A stretch of DNA of 64,000 nt from Nissolia schottii (GCA_003254905.1 QANU01074319.1:574018-638017), one strand, 5' to 3'; shown: positions 1-12,415, numbered from the stretch's first letter. Notes: generated by a model from the sequence alone, not told the origin. Numbers and translations are program-made.

Positions 1-187
1 TACTACATAATGTTTGGGTACAGATGCTTATAAAGTTTGTGCACGCAAATGAAAACTGAGAAACGCGAATCGCGTGTGCATGCATGTTTAAGTGTGTAGT
101 GGGGATCTGTGTATTCGTAATGGATCCAAACATATTTAATACGAGGTGTATGTATAATGTATGATATTTGGTGCATATATAGTATGA
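1..187. repeat. MITE end (inverted copy of the 1475-1690 element)
   Basis: The right end of this segment, read on the minus strand (gtcatactatatatgcacc), closely matches the left end of the element at about 1475 (gtcatgctatacatacacc). Both also carry the motif ataatgtttg or ataaagtttgtg. I infer a small non-autonomous DNA element cut by the window edge. Reading frames here are not gene-like. Confidence 0.4.
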
Positions 188-1474
188 CTGATAAGTTAAT
201 TTGTGTTAAAACTAAGACCAAACATTTGCTTGAACTTGTGGCTTTTGAAATTGTATTTTTCCAAATAAATTTCTGTCTTTAAAATTCAAGTAATACCAAT
301 TTTTTTTTTCAATTATACTCCTATGGAATGAGACTTAGTAAAAAAATTGAGAATAATTAAGAAATAAAGAGTGTAAATAATAAGGATAATTTTGTAAAAT
401 ACTCTTAAATTTTTTTGAATATTAAAGCTTTTTAAACTATTTTCTCAATTCATGTTCATGATAAAAAGTGATCAGTTATTTGTAAATAAAAATAAAAATA
501 GCAAACAAAAGAAAAGAGAAAAAAGAAAAAAAAATTGTCACGCATTTGCACATTAATTAGTTATTACCTTATCTTATTTTCCATTGGAAATAAGAAAAAA
601 TGAGAGGAAAGAAGTACATGAAGAGAAAATGATGAGAAAGTAGATTCCCTCTTCTATGGTAAGGAGAGAAAACCACAAGAAAGAAAAAAAAAATTGTGGA
701 TCCTAGCACTTAAACTTTTTTGGATAAATTATATTTACATTAAAAAGTTTTATAAAATATTGATTTCTCCTCTAATTTGATAAGCTACACTCATCTCATA
801 TGATGTACAATGACATTCTCTAATAATAACAAAATTAAACGTCATTTGTTATTATTTTTTTTCAATTGCTCTCACATTTTCATGTTTGACAAACTTTAAA
901 ACTCTTATTTAGGTCACCCTTGTGCAAGGTAGGTCAATATAATTTTTCAAACTAGAGAAAATGTCAGTGTAATTTCACTAAAGTTTAAGAGAGGTCAATG
1001 TAAGTCACCTGACTTTATTCTTATTCTTGGAAAAAAAATGTGGAGACGAGTATTAGAAGTGTAAAATGACAATATTATCAATGTAATCGTTTCATTTATC
1101 ATAAAAAGGCAACTTCTAATAAAGCCATTCACACATAATACACTTTAATTTAAATTTACACATAAATATGTAAAACACAACTGTTACGAATCATGATGGA
1201 TCAAGAAAAAATATTAGAGACGAGACAAACAACAACAGGAGGAATGATTTTGATAAATTGTATAGTGTAAGTTTACCATGGATGATAGCATAATTATAAG
1301 TAGAAGACAATAAACTAATATAATTACAATAACTGTTACAAATTAAGTTATATATGTTACAAAGTAAATGTGTAACGTTTAACAACTACTGAAAAGAGTC
1401 ATTTACGCATGCAGGGAAAAGATTTATCATTAAAAGAACTGTACTGCAGGTAATTGTAATGGTAAATTTGTAAG
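188..1474. other. AT-rich intergenic DNA, no gene seen
   Basis: Long A and T runs and no reading frame with recognisable protein content. The stretch at about 719-1015 begins with a ggataaattatatttac-like end and ends with a gtcaatgtaagtcacc-like end. It resembles a degraded copy of the MITE type seen at 19574-19831, but the match is weak. Confidence 0.4.
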
Positions 1475-1690
1475 AGTCATGCTATACATACACCAAAAAA
1501 TATACATCATACATACACCCTATACTTATATACATAAAGTTTGTGTTTTAGTGCCTGTAATGTTTGTGCACTTAAATATAATTGAGAATATCATCTATAA
1601 GTTGGTAATGTTTGCGCATTTATGAGAATAAAGTTTGTGTATTATTAATGGTGTATGTATGGGTGTATAAAATTGGGTGTACATGTAACA
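1475..1690. repeat. Small inverted-repeat element (MITE-like)
   Basis: The left end gtcatgctatacatacacc and the right end, read in reverse (gttacatgtacaccc, then catacatacacc), form imperfect terminal inverted repeats around a core with repeats of aatgtttgtgca type. The same motifs occur at 1-187 and 54190-54310, so this is a dispersed family. No coding capacity is visible and no target duplication was confirmed. Confidence 0.4.
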
Positions 1691-1928
1691 TTTTTGAATT
1701 TGTAATGATAAATATAGTAATACATTACAATACGATTTGTCTTTACAACCCTACAAACAGGATCAAAATAAAGAACAAAAGAGGTAGATCCGCTTACAGG
1801 GGACAATTAAGATTTCAGAGTGGGTTTCATTTCAGTCATATATGTGAAGGTATGCATTTTCCAAAAGAATAAGGTCTTAGTAGTAGCAGCAGAATTACAT
1901 TGAAATGTAACACTAGGAGGAGGGCTTC

Positions 1929-3649
1929 CTAGTAACCCAACCAAGCAGATGGTATAGGCTGAAACCTGCTTTTGGCACATGCCAAAATATCATAGTAATC
2001 TACATGGTTGAAGCAATCACGGAAATCAGTGAAAAGCTTCTCAAACACCCTCCATTGCACTTTGACAGATCTAGTGTATGGGTATGGAAGAAAAACCTGC
2101 TGAAAAATAACGTAAGTAATAAGATGCTCTAATTGTGGACCAATAGTCAACAAGAAAACTTATACATGATATTGCTCCAATTGCAATTTAAAGTCTGGCA
2201 TGTTGATGCATTGTTAGTACGAGTCATGCCATCCAATTATAGAAGTTATGTTTAAGGGTATAATCACAGTTTACAGTTGGAGAGCATCACACCAAACATG
2301 ATAATTATCTTGGTGCGGTTATGGATAACAAGATATTTTGTGTTTAAACTTTTTATTCCAACAATAATTACTGCAGATGGGAGGAGGTACAAGTTTGGAG
2401 ACATTATTTTACAAGAAAATGAACAAGAATATATAATTGCATTAATAGGTATGGATCGAGATCATAATTTCATGTTAGCTTCCACAAAGAGGAGGGAGGG
2501 TAAAAGTAGGTGCATATTGTTTATGTTGCATGGCCAAAACACACGGTTGGTCGGTGAATAAATAACTTTTGTGAATCAATTAATGTTATCAAATCATGAT
2601 TAAACAACTAGTGAGAAAGTTAGGGGAGAAGGTGCACTTACATCCCCTTCTTGGGCAAGGCGTTTAAGTAAGGAAAAGGTGTGTTGGTTTTCCTCCAAAT
2701 TGTCAAGAACAGCCAGCCAAATCCGAGAAGCAAGTTCATGGGCTACATCTCTTGAGTTACCACAAGCAATGAACTGATCTGCTAAATTAAAAAAGCGCCA
2801 TATGTATTATAAGCAATTTTCGTGATTCAAGTTAGTCCTATATATGAACATCATATCACCTTAGATACTGACTGAAAAAATTAAATTTTTGCAACTACAC
2901 CCACCCACCCACTAAATCAATAGTTAATATCTTAAAGACATGAATCGTGCATGCAACTTCAACTCCTTACTTAGTTATACATACATAATACATTAGATTA
3001 GATTCCAGTGGCAACCAAAGTAATTGTTATTGAGCCTAGCTAGCCTAGGATAGTAGACTAGAGGAGACTAGTATTGGAGTACAAGTACCGACCGATGATG
3101 GTTCCATGAAGGATTCCACTATGAGGGGGCATAACGGAAAGTTGAAGCTGGTCTTTCAAGAACAGATAGCTGTGACCAACAGGCTCGTCTCCTTCAGGAT
3201 CATTGGAATCAAACAGGTGTTGAGCAATATACAAAGCAATGAATCTCCTGATTACATGGAGAAGAGAGAAAGAAATGTCAACCATACAAACAAACAAACA
3301 AACAAACATTTCATCAAACAAGTAACGTACGTGAATACCTCTTGGCGAAGCGAGGAGGAATGGTAATGGGACCGGGGCATGTTGATGTGGTGTTGTTGGC
3401 GGCGGAAGGGTAAGCGAAGGAGAGAGCGGCTTGCCAGAAGCAGTGGGAGCGCAACAGGTCAGCCCACTGCTTCCGCACGCACGAGATCTGGGCCCACTCG
3501 CATGCTCCCGCTCTTATGAATATCTCCACCAGCACTGCTTCTGGAACCTTCTCAATCCCCCCGCTACTTTCCTCCTCCTCCTCCTCTTCTTCTTCATCAT
3601 TATTTCCCACCTTGCTGCTCCTGCTGCTGCTCATTGAACTCAAATTCAA
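1929..3649 (-). CDS. F-box family protein, four exons
   Basis: Likely substrate adaptor of an SCF (SKP1-cullin-F-box) ubiquitin ligase. Exons on the minus strand: 3649-3339, 3247-3093, 2778-2642 and 2096-1929. All have GT donors and AG acceptors, and phases join to 257 codons (256 residues). The last acceptor is ambiguous by one codon (CAGCAG). The start at 3649 is the first ATG ahead of the F-box. A run of acidic residues (about 19-28) is followed by the F-box, from about residue 34 (VPEAVLVEIFIRAG) to about 80 (CFWQAALSFAYP). The remainder is a plant-specific C-terminal region with FLPYPYTRSVKVQW near the end and a terminal WLGY. I see no LRR, Kelch or WD repeats, so the substrate is unknown. 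I recognise this as one conserved plant F-box family but do not assign a symbol. The gene appears intact. Confidence 0.8.
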
Positions 3650-4113
3650 TTCAAAAGGCAGCAGCTTCCCACTTATTCAGACGGAGCCACCTACCTACCT
3701 AGCTAGCTAGCTAGCTAAGCTAGGTTGCTCTCAAATCAATTGTAAATTGTCAATCTACAAGGAAGGGATGGGTGGGTGAAAATGAATGTGGCGTTGGAAG
3801 GACGCACCGTTTTGCTGATTGGGATGTGCTAGTTCATCAACAACAGTGTTCAATTAATATTCATCTCCTAAATAAAATACTTAATAAAAATAATTCCGCA
3901 TGTACCAAACATCATGTTAAATTCATATTTATTTATTTATTTTTAAAGATTAAACTCATTCAAAATCACACTTTATTAATAAATAATAATGTAAATATAT
4001 CTCTATGAAAATTACTGCAAATGACATAACAGACTTTTATCTATTTATACGTCTTGTTCATGCTGGCGACTGACTGACTAGTACTGCTCTTGTATTTTAC
4101 CACCTAACCACCA

Positions 4114-4146
<33 letters not shown>

Positions 4147-4499
4147 TTAGCCAAACTAAAAATAAAAAACAAATATGGTCCACCTATTATTGCAGGGAAC
4201 GGGGTTCCCATTCTTCCTCATCTCATCTCATCTCATCTTTGGTTTCATATATTATTGTTCTTCTTCCCATCGCCTTCATTCATTACACAGCACCCTGTCG
4301 CTCTCGTATTCAAGTTCCAACACATTTTCAATCTTTCTGAATTATACTAGTAATTCATTATTTGGATCCCTCTTCTAGTTTCCGTTTAGGCGCTGTCTGA
4401 TCCTTCCCTCCAAGACGCCTCAATTACATTGGGCAGATGTAGGAGTGGGAATAGGCGAAGGCTTATTGTGAAGCCTGTTAACTCTACATGCCGGCCTGA
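3650..4499. other. F-box gene upstream region, no other gene
   Basis: This lies 5' of the minus-strand F-box gene and should contain its promoter and 5' leader. Visible items are a CTAGCTAGCTAG run near 3700 and a TTA microsatellite at 4114-4147. I could not fix a TATA box or transcription start. Short reading frames here have no recognisable content. Confidence 0.4.
4114..4147. repeat. (TTA)n microsatellite
   Basis: About eleven uninterrupted TTA units, between the F-box gene and the gypsy element. Confidence 0.9.
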
Positions 4500-4746
4500 T
4501 GATAGGATTGTACAAGAGAAATAGAGAGAAAAGAAAAAAACAGAGAGCAGGGAGCAGAGAGAACAGAGAGGAGAGAATGGGAGAAGATGGGCACTGTTAC
4601 ATTGCTTTTCATTTTCTCATTACATTGGTTATATAACTGAATTTTCTATTCAGGTTTGGTCGTTATTCAGTTATGGTCGTTGTGGCTCATAACTAACTAC
4701 TCACTAACCTCCTAACTAACTCTTATTTCTCTAACTACTCGTATCA
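4500..4746 (-). repeat. 3' LTR of the gypsy element
   Basis: 247 bp, TG...CA termini, matches 9246-9496 along its length with scattered differences. Adjacent to the purine tract on the internal side. The left flank CCTGA is the target-site copy. Confidence 0.9.
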
Positions 4747-4774
4747 AACTCCCACCTCAAAACACTCCTTGACC

Positions 4775-6133
4775 TCAAGGAGTAGCTGTTGTGTCGAAGG
4801 CAGGGAACATCTTCTGCAACTCGAACAAGACCTCCCATGTGGCATCCTCTTCTAACTTACCACGCCACTGGACGAGTACTTCAGTCATCACCCTGTGCCG
4901 CCGCTGAACCATTAACCTTTCTAAAATCTTCAGAGGCTCCTTAGGGGTGTCTAAGTGGCCCCATTCTTGTGGCAAAGCTCGAAGTTGAATAGTGGGGTCT
5001 CAGCAAGCTTTCAACAATGAGACATGAAAGGTTGGATGAATCCGTGAGTTAGCTGGCAATTTTAGTGTATAGGCAACCTCCCTTACCGTATATAAAATCT
5101 GATATGGGCCAAAATATCGCGGTGAGAGCTTCTCATTGTTGCAAGGCTGAGTAGATTGCTGTCGATAAGGTTGCAATTTGAGGAACACCTAACCTCCCTC
5201 CTTGAAACTACGCTCAAACCTGTGTTTATCAGCCAACTGTTTCATACGAGTTTGAGCCGTTTTCAAGCTAATCTTCAGCTTTTGGAGCATATTCTCTCGA
5301 GCAATAAAGCTACGATTTACAACTTCAACCGAAGTGCTACGAGGGAAATAAGGTAAGTGAATAGGTGGGGTTGTCCATATAAAACCTCACAAGGAGTGGC
5401 TTGTATAGCTGAGTGAAAAGTGGATTGTACCACCATTCAGCTAAGGGTAACCACCTATAACATTCCTTGGCTTGTATAGTGTGTAAGTAATGCTCCAAAC
5501 AACGATTGAGGACCTTACTCTGACCACAGACTGTGGGTGATAAGCTGTAGAAAGGCTTTGAGAGATGCCCAGCTGTTGCAGGAATACTGTCCAAAAATGA
5601 CTGGTGACAAGTTCGTCACTATCACTGACAATATTAGCCGGAGCACCATGCAACCTCTAACTGTCTCTAATGAAAATTTCAGCCAACCAAGATGTTGTGA
5701 AGGGGTGAGCTAATGCAATGAAATGAGCATATTTGTTCAATCTATTAACAATAACCTATATTGTATCTTTCCCTTCGGATTTAGGCAGCTTTTCAATAAA
5801 ATCCATAGAGATACTATGCCAAACTCCTTCAGCAATAGGCAATGGTTGGAGCAAACTGGGAGTGGCCACCTTTTCATATTTACACCTCAAGCAAGTCTCA
5901 CAGCCTTGAATAAATTTAGTCACATCCTTACTCAAGCCCTTCCAATAAAACATAGTTTTGATCCTGTGGACTAAGGCCCGGATCCCAGAATGCCCTCCTT
6001 GATGTGAAGTGTGCAACCATGTCAAGATTAAAGTGCAGACAACAACATTTTTAGGAATTAATAAGTGATATCCCTTAAAGACCAGATCATTTACTAGCTT
6101 ATAATGGGGGTGCAAAACAGGATTAGTTAACAA
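4775..6133 (-). pseudogene. Gypsy integrase and chromodomain remnant
   Basis: Minus-strand frames carry an HHCC zinc-binding region near 6040-5900 (HTSHQGGHSGIRALVHRIK, then CETCLRCK), the start of the integrase core (WHSISMDFIEKLPKSEG) and the second core block at 5653-5441 (HGAPANIVSDSDELVTSHFW). A chromodomain-like tail at 4975-4775 contains VLVQWRGKLEEDATWE. Frame changes near 5650 and 5330 and internal stops break the protein. The chromodomain is thought to guide insertion into heterochromatin in this family. This is a dead copy. Confidence 0.85.
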
Positions 6134-6190
6134 CTCAGACTTTAACTTCTGCAGCTGAGTGTCAGTGACATTAGCTTGCAGAATTAGTTC

Positions 6191-7536
6191 CTATAATTCT
6201 GAAGAAATGTTGGAAACATAAAGGTGCAGTAGCTCCCCATGAGAGGCTCGAGAAAGTGAGTCTGCAGCAACATTCTCAGGCCCTTTCTTGTACTGAATAA
6301 CACAGGACAATCCCATAAGCTTTGTGACCCATCTATACTGAACAGGTGTAGACAACCTTTGCTCCAACAAGAATTTAAGGCATTTCTGATTAGTTCTAAT
6401 TATGAAAGGATGAATTGAAAAGTATTGATGCCATTTAGAGACAACATGCACCAATTCCAACAATTCCCTATCATATACAGACAGTAAATGATTTTTTTGG
6501 GGACAAAACCTTGCTGATAAAAACAACCGGGCGGTTATCTTGCATCAGGACAACACCTATGCCAATACTTGAAGCATCGGTTTCCACCACAAAAGGTTTC
6601 TGCAAATCAGGAATGGACAGAACAGGAGCAGTAACTAAAGCCTCCTTCAGTTTGAGAAATGCAAAGGTAGCCTCATGTGTCCACATAAAAGCATCTTTCT
6701 TAAGTAAATCAATAAGTGGAGAAGCAATTATGCTATATATCCTTATGAACCTCCTATAATACCCTGTTAGACCCAAAAATCCCCTCAACTGCTTCACTGT
6801 TTGTGGTTTAGGCCACTGCTGCACTGTATTGATCTTTGTAGGGTCTATGGTTACTCCTTCAGTTGAAATGAAATGGCCTAGGTATTCTATTTTTGAGGTA
6901 AAGAAAGCACATTTGCTTCTCTTGGAAAAAAAATGGTTAGACCTTAAAATGGAAAAGACATCTCTAAGGTGAACCAAATGATCTTTCATACATGAGCTAT
7001 AGACCAATGTATCATCAAAGAAAATTAGGACACATTTCTTAAGTAAAGAGGCAAAGATGGTATTCATAGCATATTTGGAAGGTTGTAGGGGCATTGGCAA
7101 ATCCAAAAGGCATTGCCACATACTCACATTGGCATGCATGAGTTTGAAATGCAGTTTTCTCCACATCTTCTGGTCTCGTACGGATTTGATGGTATCCTAA
7201 CCTTAAGTCAAGCTTGGAAAAAACCTTGGCTCCTCCTAGTTCATCCAATAAGTCCTCTACCAAAGGAATTGGAAATATTGCTTTGATGATCATGTCATTA
7301 AACCTTCTATAATCAACACACATCCTCCAACTCCCATCCTTCTTTTTGACCAACACAATTGGAGAAGCAAATGGTGAAGAGCTATGCTGAATCACTCTTG
7401 AATCTAACAGCTCCTTAACCATACCATCAATGATATCTTTTTGAGCAGGAGGGTACCTATAAGGCCTCAAAGAAGTGGGGTTTGAGCCCTCATTCAACAC
7501 AATCTTGTGATCATGCAACCCTCTAAATGGAAGCAA
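6191..7536 (-). pseudogene. Gypsy reverse transcriptase and RNase H remnant
   Basis: Three overlapping minus-strand frames (7536-7039, 7166-6471, 6526-6191) make up the RT and RNase H regions, broken by two frameshifts. Visible motifs are VLVKKKDGSWRMCVDYRRFN, SKLDLRLGYHQIR, MPFGFANAPTTFQ and the catalytic block as FFDDTLVYS. The RNase H part has FVVETDASSIGIGVVLMQ and further on AADSLSRASHGE. These are standard Ty3/gypsy features. Confidence 0.88.
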
Positions 7537-7839
7537 TTTCTTAGGTTCTTCAAATACATCCTAAAATTCTTCTAGCAGTGCAGCCTTTTTCCTCTCAATC
7601 TGCATATCTGTTTCTTCCTTGGCCATCAGTGAGCAACACAATAGATTTTTAGAATAAGGCACCAATTGCAGCATAAAACATCATTTTTCTTCCACTAATA
7701 TTTGGTTGAGCTTGGCAACATTCACCACCTTATTGGATTCCCCCTTTATAGTAGTTAGTTGCACTTTGTCACGCCTCATGTAAAATTCCATCACCAAAAT
7801 TTTAAAGTCCCAAGAGATAGTACCCCATTGTTTTAACCA

Positions 7840-9071
7840 TTACATACCTAAAATAAGGTCACAGCTATTTAGAGGGATAACAATAGCAGAAGTCATAAAT
7901 TCATACCCTTGCATTCTCCATTTTATTCCCTCACAGCTGCCAACACCCTGGATTAAGCCACCATCAGCAATTGTAATTTGCATTGGTGGTATTGGTTTTA
8001 GCTTACCTACACCCTCTTGGCATAGTTTTTCATTAATGAAATTGTGAGTGCTTCTTGTGCCAATCAACACAAAAATCCTCCTCTTCCCAACATCGTAATA
8101 ATCTCATCATGGGGTATGTAGGGTCCCCATGGATAGCATTTAGAGAGATTGTAGGGCTATCTGTCACATAAACTACAGGGTCCTCATATGCAGGGGTGGT
8201 ATTGCTCTCTCTATCTCATATGATTCCAGAGTTCCTTCACCTTCCTCCAATTCCATGAAAAAAAATGCGGAGTTTCTTCCTTTGAGGACAATCATGGTTG
8301 GGGGAGTACTTTTCATGGCAAAGTAGCATAAATTTCATGCCCTATGCTCATCCATTTCCTTAGGCGTTAGCTTTCTTTGGAATGTGTAATTCAGTTTCCC
8401 TAGGACACCCTTTTGACTTGTCTCGATGACTCCCTTATCTTCCTTTTTTTCAAAAGATGGTACTCCTCATTTCCTATCTTGTCCTCCTCTCAAATTGCTC
8501 CTGAAAAAATTGTTACTGCGTTTTTGGAGCAGAGCCAAACTGCGCTCCTGCAGCTTCGCTATTCTAGTTGCCTCCAGTAGATTTCTTGGAGCAAAAAGCT
8601 TGACTCCATTGCTGAGCTCAGAATTGAGTCCCTTATGAAGCATTGTAGCTTCTGTTTCTCATTTAAATCAGTTTTCCAAACCAACTTATCGAATGCCTCT
8701 TGATACTCTTCGAGACTTCCTCACTGCACTAATCTCTTGAGTTCTTCCATAGGCGTATCAAATTCATTACCGAACCTAACTTGCACAACTTTTGCAAATT
8801 CACACCATGCGAGCCTTCCTTCCCTTCCTTGTTCCATACTCTGGAACCAACGAAAAGAAGCCTTATCTAATGCAATGCTAGCCATTACCACATTTTCCCC
8901 TTCTAGTGTGCCATCTAAGGTGAAAAATCTCTCACATTTCGCAAGCCATGAACACACATCATCTTGATTGAATTTAGGGAAATCTAATAGGGTTAAACGA
9001 GTAGGGATACGATACTCGCCCTCGTTTCCCCCTCTGTGGCACCTCAACATTCCTAGTTCCATAAGTTGCAA
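7840..9071 (-). pseudogene. Gypsy gag and protease remnant
   Basis: A Retrotrans_gag-like block at 9071-8721 reads LDFPKFNQDDVCSWLAKCER and ends MEELKRLVQ. The protease block at 8070-7840 has STHNFI and CDLILGM. The usual active site before STHNFI (D-[ST]-G) is replaced by GTR, so the catalytic aspartate is missing. The region between is full of stops. The protein would not function. Confidence 0.8.
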
Positions 9072-9245
9072 CCCCAGGCATCACATGCCTTCTTGAAGTC
9101 CCTTGTATTGCATTTCAAAGCGCTGCTCTAGCGCCCGTAGCTGAGGATTAATCGCGACATGATCCACTCCTCTGTGTATTGCATTGCTGTTTGCAAGCGC
9201 GTCGCGTCTGCCATGTGAAATGATCGAACAAGCTCTGGATACCAA

Positions 9246-9496
9246 TGATAGGATTATAGAAGAGAAATAGAGAGAAAAGAAGAAAACAAGGATAGAAAAC
9301 AGAGAGCAAGGAGCAGAGAGGAGAGAATGGGAGAAGATGGACACTATTTCATTGCTTTTCATTTTCTCATGACATTGATTTTATAACTGAATTTCCCATT
9401 TAATTTCGGTGGTTATTCAGTTATGGCTGTTGTGGCTCATAACTAACTACTCACTAACCTCCTAACTAACTCTTATTTCTCTAACTACTCGTATCA
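9246..9496 (-). repeat. 5' LTR of the gypsy element
   Basis: 251 bp, TG...CA, paired with 4500-4746. The primer-binding site abuts its 9246 end. The outer flank is CCTGC. Confidence 0.9.
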
Positions 9497-9739
9497 CCTG
9501 CTTTGTATATGCGCTGTTAAATTCCAAAATGTGTGGCAGAGAATTGAACACAACACTTGTAAGATACGAGGCATCAGCTTAACCACTACACCAACGTGCT
9601 TTGATATTTCTTTATGATGTGCTTTTGAGTTGAGTTTACGAAAAGAAAAAAAAAAGATTTTAAAGAGTTTAGTATGATTAAATAGTATTAAAAAATAGTT
9701 TTGAGAGGCTTAGAAAGAAGTCAATATTAATGAGAAAGA

Positions 9740-10440
9740 GAAGAATGTATACACTGAAAAAATACATATTTATGAAAATTATTTTTTTTAGTATAAATTT
9801 AAAGTTATAGTTTATGAAAAATGAATAATACTAAAAAAAATTTCTTTACAAAAAAAAAGATAAGGTTATTGTTTATAAATGATTATTATTACTCCAAGAA
9901 ATCAGTTTTGATAAAAAAAAAAAAGAGGAGAAAGACTATAAAAAAGACATATTTTCAAATTCCCTTTTTTAATAGAAAGTGAAGACTATAACTTATGAAA
10001 AATGACCATTCATAAAAAAATGTTTCTTTATGACAAAAAAAACAAGGTTATAGCCTTGGATTTTTGGTAAAAAATGATTTTTGGTAAATTATAATATCTA
10101 TATCACTAAAAATGAATTTTTAGATTAAAGACAATTTTTCATAGGTAACAACCTTGTATTTTTTTGCAAAATAAAAATTTATTGTCAATATGCATATTTT
10201 GTAGAGCCTTGGATTTTCGCTAAAAATGATTTTTTGTAGATTGTAATATCTGTAGCCTATGACCTCCTCTATTTCACTAAAAATGACTTCTTAAATTAAA
10301 GACAATTTTTCATAGGCTATAACCTTGTCTTTTTTGTCGAAAACAAAATTTATAGTCAATATGCATATTTCGTAAGCTATATCCTTGGATTTTTGCTAAA
10401 AAATTGATTTTTGAAAAATTACAAGTGGTAATTGGCTTTG
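9740..10440. repeat. AT-rich inverted-repeat element, related to the 63.7-kb repeat
   Basis: The left half contains the motif ggttatagcctatgaaaaatga in variant form (9800-10060). The right half (10080-10440) contains its reverse, for example ttcataggctataacc near 10309. The halves therefore oppose one another. The same motifs in the left-half orientation occur at 63660-64000. This looks like a foldback or long-TIR DNA element. Ends and target duplication were not resolved, and no transposase was seen. Confidence 0.5.
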
Positions 10441-10859
10441 AATAGCTGGGTCTGAGGCTTCTAAGTTACAAGGGAAACTAAAACATATTTGAGAGAAAGG
10501 AAGCTTGTAGAGGCGTTCTTATTTTTTCTCTCAATGGGTTTTGCTTTTACGGAGGTGAGAGAGAATCAATGTATGAATGGAAGGAAGGAAAATGACATCA
10601 CTTGGATCCCTAAATGATAGGGTCTTAACTTTCCAAGTGAAATATGAAAAATTACGAGGCATGACTACTTTTTTAAAAGAGGTGGTGACACACAATGGCC
10701 AAATGACCACGTGTCCTGTGGGAAAAGCATTCTGAGACGATGCTTAGAATAACGGGAAAAAGTGGGGTGTTACACATTGCGTGTTTAGTATGTCACGTCA
10801 GTGCTTTCGTAGGACAGTAGCCCTACGTGCAGTCACGTCCTAAGTTGGAGTGTGACATT

Positions 10860-12250
10860 TTCCGTCCAAAAATTGTTTCAAAGAAGGGATGTCAAGAAAA
10901 ATAAAAAAGGCATTCAACTTACCCCAAACAACAGAACCTACCGAAAAATGCTAGATTTCTAATGAATATCCACCAGAAATAAACATTTTAGTTACTCTGT
11001 TGTCTCTCAAAGCCCTTTTTCTCGAATTATTTTCTTCATGGGTGTTGCTTTCTATCCAAAAATAGACTCGAAGAAGGAATTACTAGAAATAAAAATGCTT
11101 TCAACTTACTCCAAACAACCAAACCTACAGAAAAACATCAAATTTCTATAAAATTTAAACTAGAAACAAACATTTTTGACACTCTACTGTCCCACGAAGC
11201 ATTTTTTCTCAAATTACTTTCTTAGTTGGTGTTGCTTTCCATCCAAAAATTATCTCTAAGAAGGAATTTCAAGAAAAAATGATGCTTTCGAATTACCCCA
11301 AGCAGCAGAACATACAAAAAAATGCAAGATTTCTACTAAATTTTAACTAGAAACAGACGTCAATCTGATGTCACACAAAACATTTTCCCTCACATTATTT
11401 TCTTTGTAGGTGTTGTTTTCCTACCAAAATTTATCTTAAAAAAGGAATTTCAAGAAAAAAAATTGTTTTGACTTACCCTAAATAACTGAACCTACAAGAA
11501 AAAAGTTTGATTTCTACTAAATTTCCAAGATAAACAGACATTTTAGTCACTCTGTTATCCCACGAAGCATTTTTTTCTTAACATTACTTTTTTCATGTGT
11601 GTTGGTTTCTATCCAAAAATTGTCTCAAACAATGAATTATTAGAAGGAAAAAAATGCTTTCAACTTACCCGAAATAGCATAACCTAAAAAAATGCCAAAT
11701 TTCTACTAAATTTCCATCACAAAAAGACATTTTTGTCACTCTATTGTCCCACGAAGCATTTTTTCTCGAATTATTTTCTTCGTGGGTGTTGGTTTCCATC
11801 CAAAAAGTGTCTCAGATAAGGAATTTCAAGAAAAATATACTTTTGACTTGTCAAACAACAGAACCTACAGAAAAATGCTAGATTTCTACCAAATTTCCAC
11901 CAGAAACAAAATTTTTAGTCACTTTGTTGTCCCACGATGCATTTTTTTCTCGAATTATTTTCTTTGTTTATGTTGCTTTCCATCCAAAAATTGTCTCAAA
12001 GAAGTTATTTCAAGAAAAAAAAATGCTTTCGACTTACTTAAAACAGGAGAACCTACAAAAAATTTCCAGATTTTTATAAATTTCCACTAGAAATAGACCT
12101 TTTAGTTATTTTGTTGTCTCACGAAGCATTTTTTTTCTCGAATTATTTTCTTCGTGGGTGTTTTTTTTCATTTAAAAAGTGTCTCATAGAAGGAATTTCA
12201 ACAAAAATATGCTTTCGACTTACCCTAAACAACAGAACCTATAGAACCTG
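10860..12250. repeat. ~185-bp tandem repeat array, about eight copies
   Basis: The landmark tccaaaaa (variants taccaaaa, tttaaaaa) recurs at 10865, 11055, 11242, 11422, 11612, 11799, 11983 and 12171, spacings 180-190 bp. Each unit runs in the same order: gaagcattttttctcgaatt, ttcgtgggtgttgctttcc, the landmark, a tctcaaagaaggaatttcaag-like block, gctttcgacttacccc, caacagaacctacag, then gatttctac. Copies differ by substitutions and small indels. Reading frames inside (for example 11782-12090) are repeat artefacts. Confidence 0.88.
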
Positions 12251-12345
12251 TAGCACGCCTAGGGCGTTGCAGCGCATTGGCTTTCCCCTTTTTTTTACCT
12301 AATTACTATGGGTCATCACAAATACTCTATCATTTGTCCATGATT

Positions 12346-12378
12346 TTATTATTATTATTATTATTATTGTTATTGTTA

Positions 12379-12414
<36 letters not shown>
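12346..12414. repeat. (TTA)n/(TTG)n microsatellite
   Basis: About 69 bp of TTA units with a short interruption of TTG units in the middle. Confidence 0.9.

Positions 12415-12415
<1 letters not shown>

Larger units (their letters stand above)
4500..9496 (-). mobile_element. Ty3/gypsy chromovirus LTR retrotransposon, decayed
   Basis: About 5.0 kb with two LTRs of about 250 bp (4500-4746 and 9246-9496), each starting TGATAG and ending GTATCA on the plus strand. The flanks are CCTGA and CCTGC, an imperfect 5-bp target duplication. On the minus strand a primer-binding site (9231-9245, TTGGTATCCAGAGCT) follows the 5' LTR and resembles the initiator-Met tRNA complement TGGTATCAGAGC. A purine tract (GAGGTGGGAGTT) precedes the 3' LTR. 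Domain order is gag, protease, RT, RNase H, integrase, chromodomain, which is diagnostic of chromoviruses. Every domain is interrupted by stops or frameshifts, and the LTRs differ by many substitutions and indels, so the insertion is old and inactive. Confidence 0.92.

Noticed and set aside
3431-3710. Plus-strand frames opposite the F-box exon 1
   Set aside because: Antisense shadows created by the GAG/GAA glutamate run and serine codons of the F-box gene.
11782-12302. Open frames of 102 and 63 residues on the plus strand
   Set aside because: They lie inside the ~185-bp tandem repeat and repeat the same phrases; they are by-products of the array.
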